Shown here: piece after piece, positions 61,288-64,000 of the stretch
Layout of the letters: every line of letters begins with the position of its first letter
Numbering within the stretch: position 1 is the first letter of the stretch
NCBI GenBank assembly: GCA_934465295.1
Contig: CAKSKU010000011.1
Span: forward strand, 17,874 to 81,873
Direction: 5' to 3'
Length of the DNA stretch: 64,000 nt
Source of the DNA: an uncultured Oscillospiraceae bacterium
GTDB lineage: Bacteria > Bacillota > Clostridia > Oscillospirales > Ruminococcaceae
Position numbers and translations under genes: made by a program
The notes under the pieces: model-generated
Told to the model about the DNA's origin: nothing
The model's input: the letters and a program-made list of their open reading frames with translations, nothing else
Database searches by the model: none

Positions 61288-63879
61288 ATGAAAAAAACGA
61301 TACTTAAACGCACGTTCTGCGCAGGCTTGGCGGCGGCAATGATGCTTTCGCTCGGCGCTTGCGGAAAGACCACCCAGCCGGAAATGGCATCAAAGGATAA
61401 CCTTTACTCCTCGCAGGAGATACCCGTTTCGGATCTTGAAGGCATAAACGCAATGACAGCCGATTCGGACAGAGTTTACATCATCGGCACAAGAACTGTT
61501 TCCCTCAGCAATAACAATGGCACGAACACAGATGATAATGCCAATGCTGATATGGGAAATACCGATGATGCGGAATTCGGCGTAATGGCAAGAGACGCGC
61601 TCGGTATGGCTGTTACGGGTGCTGCCGGAGGAGATATCAGCATCGGAGATGCAGCAGAAGCAGGCGGCATGATAATACCCGACGGTTCGGGCAATATCAC
61701 CGATGAGCCTGCTGAAGAACCTGCGGAAGAGACTGCTTCCGTTGATACCGAAGAACCCATCTATGATTCCTACCAGCAATACTGGCTTGAAGCCTATGAT
61801 TTTAACGGCAGCAAGATCGGTGAAAAGCTCATCATCGATCAGCAGCAGCTTGGCATGAATACCTATTCAAGCATTCAGAAGATGTTTATGTCGGGCGATA
61901 AGGTCGCTATCCTTGTAAGCACAAGCTCATGGGATAATGAAACGGGCGAATCGGAAGATCATTTCTATCTCGAACGCTTCGATACGAACCTTGAATCGGT
62001 CGGCAGGGTCGATCTTGACGATCTCAAATCAAGCTACAGCGACAACGACAATGATTATTTCTATATCAGCAATTTCGTTGAAGACAATGACGGCAACGGC
62101 TACGTTCTTGTAAACAACACTGTTCTCGTCATTGATGCGAACGGAAAATTCCGTTTCAGCGTCGGACTTGAGGAAAGCACATCGCAGGATTCGGGAGGAT
62201 ATATCACGTCCGTCGTTCGTGCAAAAAACGGCAGCGTTTATGCTCTTATCAATTCTTACACGAACGTTGACGGAAATTATGAATCCAAGAATTCCGCAAA
62301 GCTCATCGACTTTGCTGCACAGAAGTTCGGCGATACGGAATATCCGCTCTCCTTTTCCGCTTACAGCTGCTACCCCGGCGGCGGATATGACATGGTATAC
62401 AACGGTGATACCGCACTTTACGGCGTGAATATCGAAGCCAACGAGAGCGAGACCATTATCGACTGGATAAAATCGGGCATTGACACTACCGCAATGAGCA
62501 ACATTCTCGTTTCTCCTGAGGGAAAGATCATCTATTCCGCATACAATTATGAAATGTCAAACGGCGGATATTCGTACAATGACAGCAATATGGTGATATA
62601 TGTACTCACAAAGCTCGATCCGTCCGAAATTCCCGACAAGCAGCTCATCTCCGTTTATGCTTCATACATTCCTTACGACATCAAGGGCAAGATAAGCACA
62701 TTCAACAAGACAAGCGACAAATATCAGATCGAAGTCACTTCCTATGTCGGAGATGACTGGTCAAATTATGACGACTGCATAAAGCGTCTTAACAATGACC
62801 TCGTTGCAGGCAAGATACCCGATATCCTCCTCGTTGACAGCTCGCTCCCGTTCAGCAGCTATGTTTCAAAGGGACTTATCGCTGACCTTGATCCTATTAT
62901 GGAAAAGGACGAAAGCTTCAACCGTGCGGATTATCTTGAAAATGTTTTCGATGCATTCAGCGTCGGCGGCAAGCTTTACAGAGTAGCACCGTCATTCAGC
63001 ATCGTTACAAAGTCCGCAAAGAAGTCTATCGTCGGCGACAAGGACAGCTGGACAATGGACGATTTCATTGCAGTTCACGAAGCTAACCCTGACAGTAATA
63101 TGCAGACAGAAATGACAAGCTCAGGCTTCGTTGATTCAATGATCGTTTACAACATCGGTCAGTATGTAAATTACGAAACGGGCGAATGTACTTTCAACAC
63201 CGATTCGTTCAAGAAAGCGCTTGAATACGCAAAAACGCTTCCTGCAGAGATCGACTCTGATGCACTTTATCAGGACGACAACTACTGGACAGAGCGTGAA
63301 AACTCCTACCGCACAGGAAAGACTATCCTCCGCGATGAATATATCTATGACTTCCGCGCTTTCAAGCAGGACGAGGAAGGCTACTTCGGCGAACCCGTTT
63401 CAATGGTCGGCGTTCCTACCGATAAAGGCAATGGTTCGATGCTCCAGATGAACACCTCTCTTGCAATAATGGAAAAGGCAAAGAACCCCGATGGCGCTTG
63501 GGAATTCATCAAGACACTCCTCACCGATGAGGCACAGGGAAATGTAAGCGACTTCCCCGTAAAGCTCTCCGCACTCAATAAGCTTGCGGAAAAGGCTAAG
63601 GAACGTCCTTACTGGGATAACAACGGCACTAAGGAATACTATGACGATCAGGTATGGATCGGCAACCAGTCGTTCACTATCACGCCCAATACCGATGCGG
63701 ACAATGAGCGTATGATGAACTTCATCAAGTCCGTAAATACAGTATATAAATATGATACCGACCTCCTCAAGATCATCGACGAGGAAACACAGGCATATTT
63801 CAGCGGTCAGAAGTCTGTTGACGAAGTTGCGGACATCATTCAGAACCGTGCAAGCACATATATCAACGAAAACAGATAA
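61288..63879 (+). CDS. Lipoprotein solute-binding protein with N-terminal propeller-like region
   Basis: An 863-residue lipoprotein (lipobox LGAC, cysteine 25). Residues about 40-450 are rich in short beta strands and include an acidic, Ala/Asp/Gly low-complexity loop (about 75-155). They look like a beta propeller (NGYVLVNNTVLVIDANGKFR, NGSVYALINSYTN, EGKIIYSAYNYEMS). Residues about 455-863 are a family-1 sugar-binding domain: KIPDILLVDSSLPFSSYVSKG, GGKLYRVAPSFSIVTK, GSMLQMNTSLAIMEKAKNPD and GAWEFIKTLL. It closes the operon, four bases after the MacB-core gene, and should serve the two permeases at its head. The ligand is unknown. Confidence 0.85.
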   Translation: MKKTILKRTFCAGLAAAMMLSLGACGKTTQPEMASKDNLYSSQEIPVSDLEGINAMTADSDRVYIIGTRTVSLSNNNGTNTDDNANADMGNTDDAEFGVMARDALGMAVTGAAGGDISIGDAAEAGGMIIPDGSGNITDEPAEEPAEETASVDTEEPIYDSYQQYWLEAYDFNGSKIGEKLIIDQQQLGMNTYSSIQKMFMSGDKVAILVSTSSWDNETGESEDHFYLERFDTNLESVGRVDLDDLKSSYSDNDNDYFYISNFVEDNDGNGYVLVNNTVLVIDANGKFRFSVGLEESTSQDSGGYITSVVRAKNGSVYALINSYTNVDGNYESKNSAKLIDFAAQKFGDTEYPLSFSAYSCYPGGGYDMVYNGDTALYGVNIEANESETIIDWIKSGIDTTAMSNILVSPEGKIIYSAYNYEMSNGGYSYNDSNMVIYVLTKLDPSEIPDKQLISVYASYIPYDIKGKISTFNKTSDKYQIEVTSYVGDDWSNYDDCIKRLNNDLVAGKIPDILLVDSSLPFSSYVSKGLIADLDPIMEKDESFNRADYLENVFDAFSVGGKLYRVAPSFSIVTKSAKKSIVGDKDSWTMDDFIAVHEANPDSNMQTEMTSSGFVDSMIVYNIGQYVNYETGECTFNTDSFKKALEYAKTLPAEIDSDALYQDDNYWTERENSYRTGKTILRDEYIYDFRAFKQDEEGYFGEPVSMVGVPTDKGNGSMLQMNTSLAIMEKAKNPDGAWEFIKTLLTDEAQGNVSDFPVKLSALNKLAEKAKERPYWDNNGTKEYYDDQVWIGNQSFTITPNTDADNERMMNFIKSVNTVYKYDTDLLKIIDEETQAYFSGQKSVDEVADIIQNRASTYINENR

Positions 63880-63930
63880 CCTCCCCCTTGTTATCCTTTC
63901 GTGGTATAGAGAAACCCCCCGTTTTGATAT

Positions 63931-64000
63931 GTACCCTCTTTACTGGACACCCAGTAAGGAGGGTATTTTTGTGCGATATAATAACGAGTACAAGAGAAAA
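63931..64000 (+). mobile_element. Probable left end of an insertion sequence (IS3-like), truncated by the window
   Basis: A TGTACCCTC-type end (from 63930) with an internal hairpin is followed by a GTG start at 63971, eight bases after GGAGG, reading MRYNNEYKRK to the window edge. That N terminus resembles IS3-family OrfA proteins. Only ten codons are visible, so the call is tentative. Confidence 0.4.
63932..63970 (+). terminator. Hairpin after the binding-protein gene; also masks the ribosome site of the edge gene
   Basis: Fifteen-base stem TACCCTCTTTACTGG / CCAGTAAGGAGGGTA with one mismatch, a four-base loop and TTTTT. It works as a terminator and includes the GGAGGG site of the GTG at 63971, as some insertion sequences do to block readthrough expression. 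Confidence 0.7.

Overview
The window looks like the chromosome of a Ruminococcus-type gut or rumen Firmicute close to R. albus. The evidence is a cellobiose 2-epimerase, a GH130 mannooligosaccharide phosphorylase and a GH94 cellobiose phosphorylase that all match R. albus enzymes as I remember them. Other support comes from low-GC intergenic DNA with consensus sigma-A promoters, strong Shine-Dalgarno sites with frequent TTG/GTG starts, an HrcA/CIRCE heat-shock operon, and an NPxTG-anchored surface protein. No rRNA, tRNA or CRISPR array was recognised.

Layout. 1-1.4 kb: the tail of an unknown gene, then a promoter-driven operon of a degenerate MNT protein, a HEPN protein and a double zinc ribbon. 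1.5-2.4 kb: an NAD-dependent epimerase (minus). 3.0-6.5 kb (minus): VTC-type polyphosphate-polymerase-like protein, DUF4956 membrane protein and CotH-family kinase. 7.0-11.2 kb (minus): MarR regulator plus a heterodimeric ABC exporter. 11.4-16.3 kb: degenerate CPBP membrane protein, a TadA-GNAT-GNAT fusion, an MTA/SAH deaminase-like amidohydrolase and a U32-like protein. 16.4-18.3 kb: a very strongly expressed acidic cell-wall protein. 19.0-30.4 kb: one eight-gene carbohydrate ABC operon with two permease pairs, an NHL-propeller protein, a Yip1 protein and a DUF5696 protein but no ATPase. 30.6-36.4 kb: lipoprotein, GH95 glycosidase, Rpn-type nuclease with a duplicated tail, DUF6440 protein, GH130 phosphorylase. 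36.7-40.6 kb (minus): MetY and GH94. 41-48.5 kb: nucleoside phosphorylase, lipoprotein, TatD, SecA, cellobiose 2-epimerase, ComFB. 48.7-50.2 kb: DUF4869 protein plus a P-loop ATPase/TOPRIM-like protein. 50.3-55.2 kb: hrcA-grpE-dnaK-dnaJ. 56.3-63.9 kb: a second ABC cluster combining two sugar-type permeases with a HlyD-like adaptor, a MacB-core protein and a propeller-bearing lipoprotein binding protein. The right edge holds what looks like the start of an insertion sequence.

How the genes work together. Cellobiose 2-epimerase, GH130 and GH94 form an intracellular, ATP-sparing phosphorolytic route for beta-mannan and cellulose oligosaccharides, although they are scattered over separate transcription units. 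The two ABC clusters probably take up or sense glycans and would need a shared MsmX-type ATPase encoded elsewhere. A family of 75-nt hairpins inside longer structured repeats occupies the large intergenic gaps at 2.6, 6.7, 55.3 and 55.8 kb.

The best candidates for undescribed biology are the importer-permease/HlyD/MacB-core cluster at 56.3-63.9 kb (with an apparent ACG start), the DUF4869 plus ATPase-TOPRIM pair at 48.7-50.2 kb, the two-permease-pair ABC operon, the TadA-GNAT-GNAT fusion, and the HEPN operon whose MNT partner lacks catalytic residues. All family assignments come from reading motifs and from memory; no searches were run.
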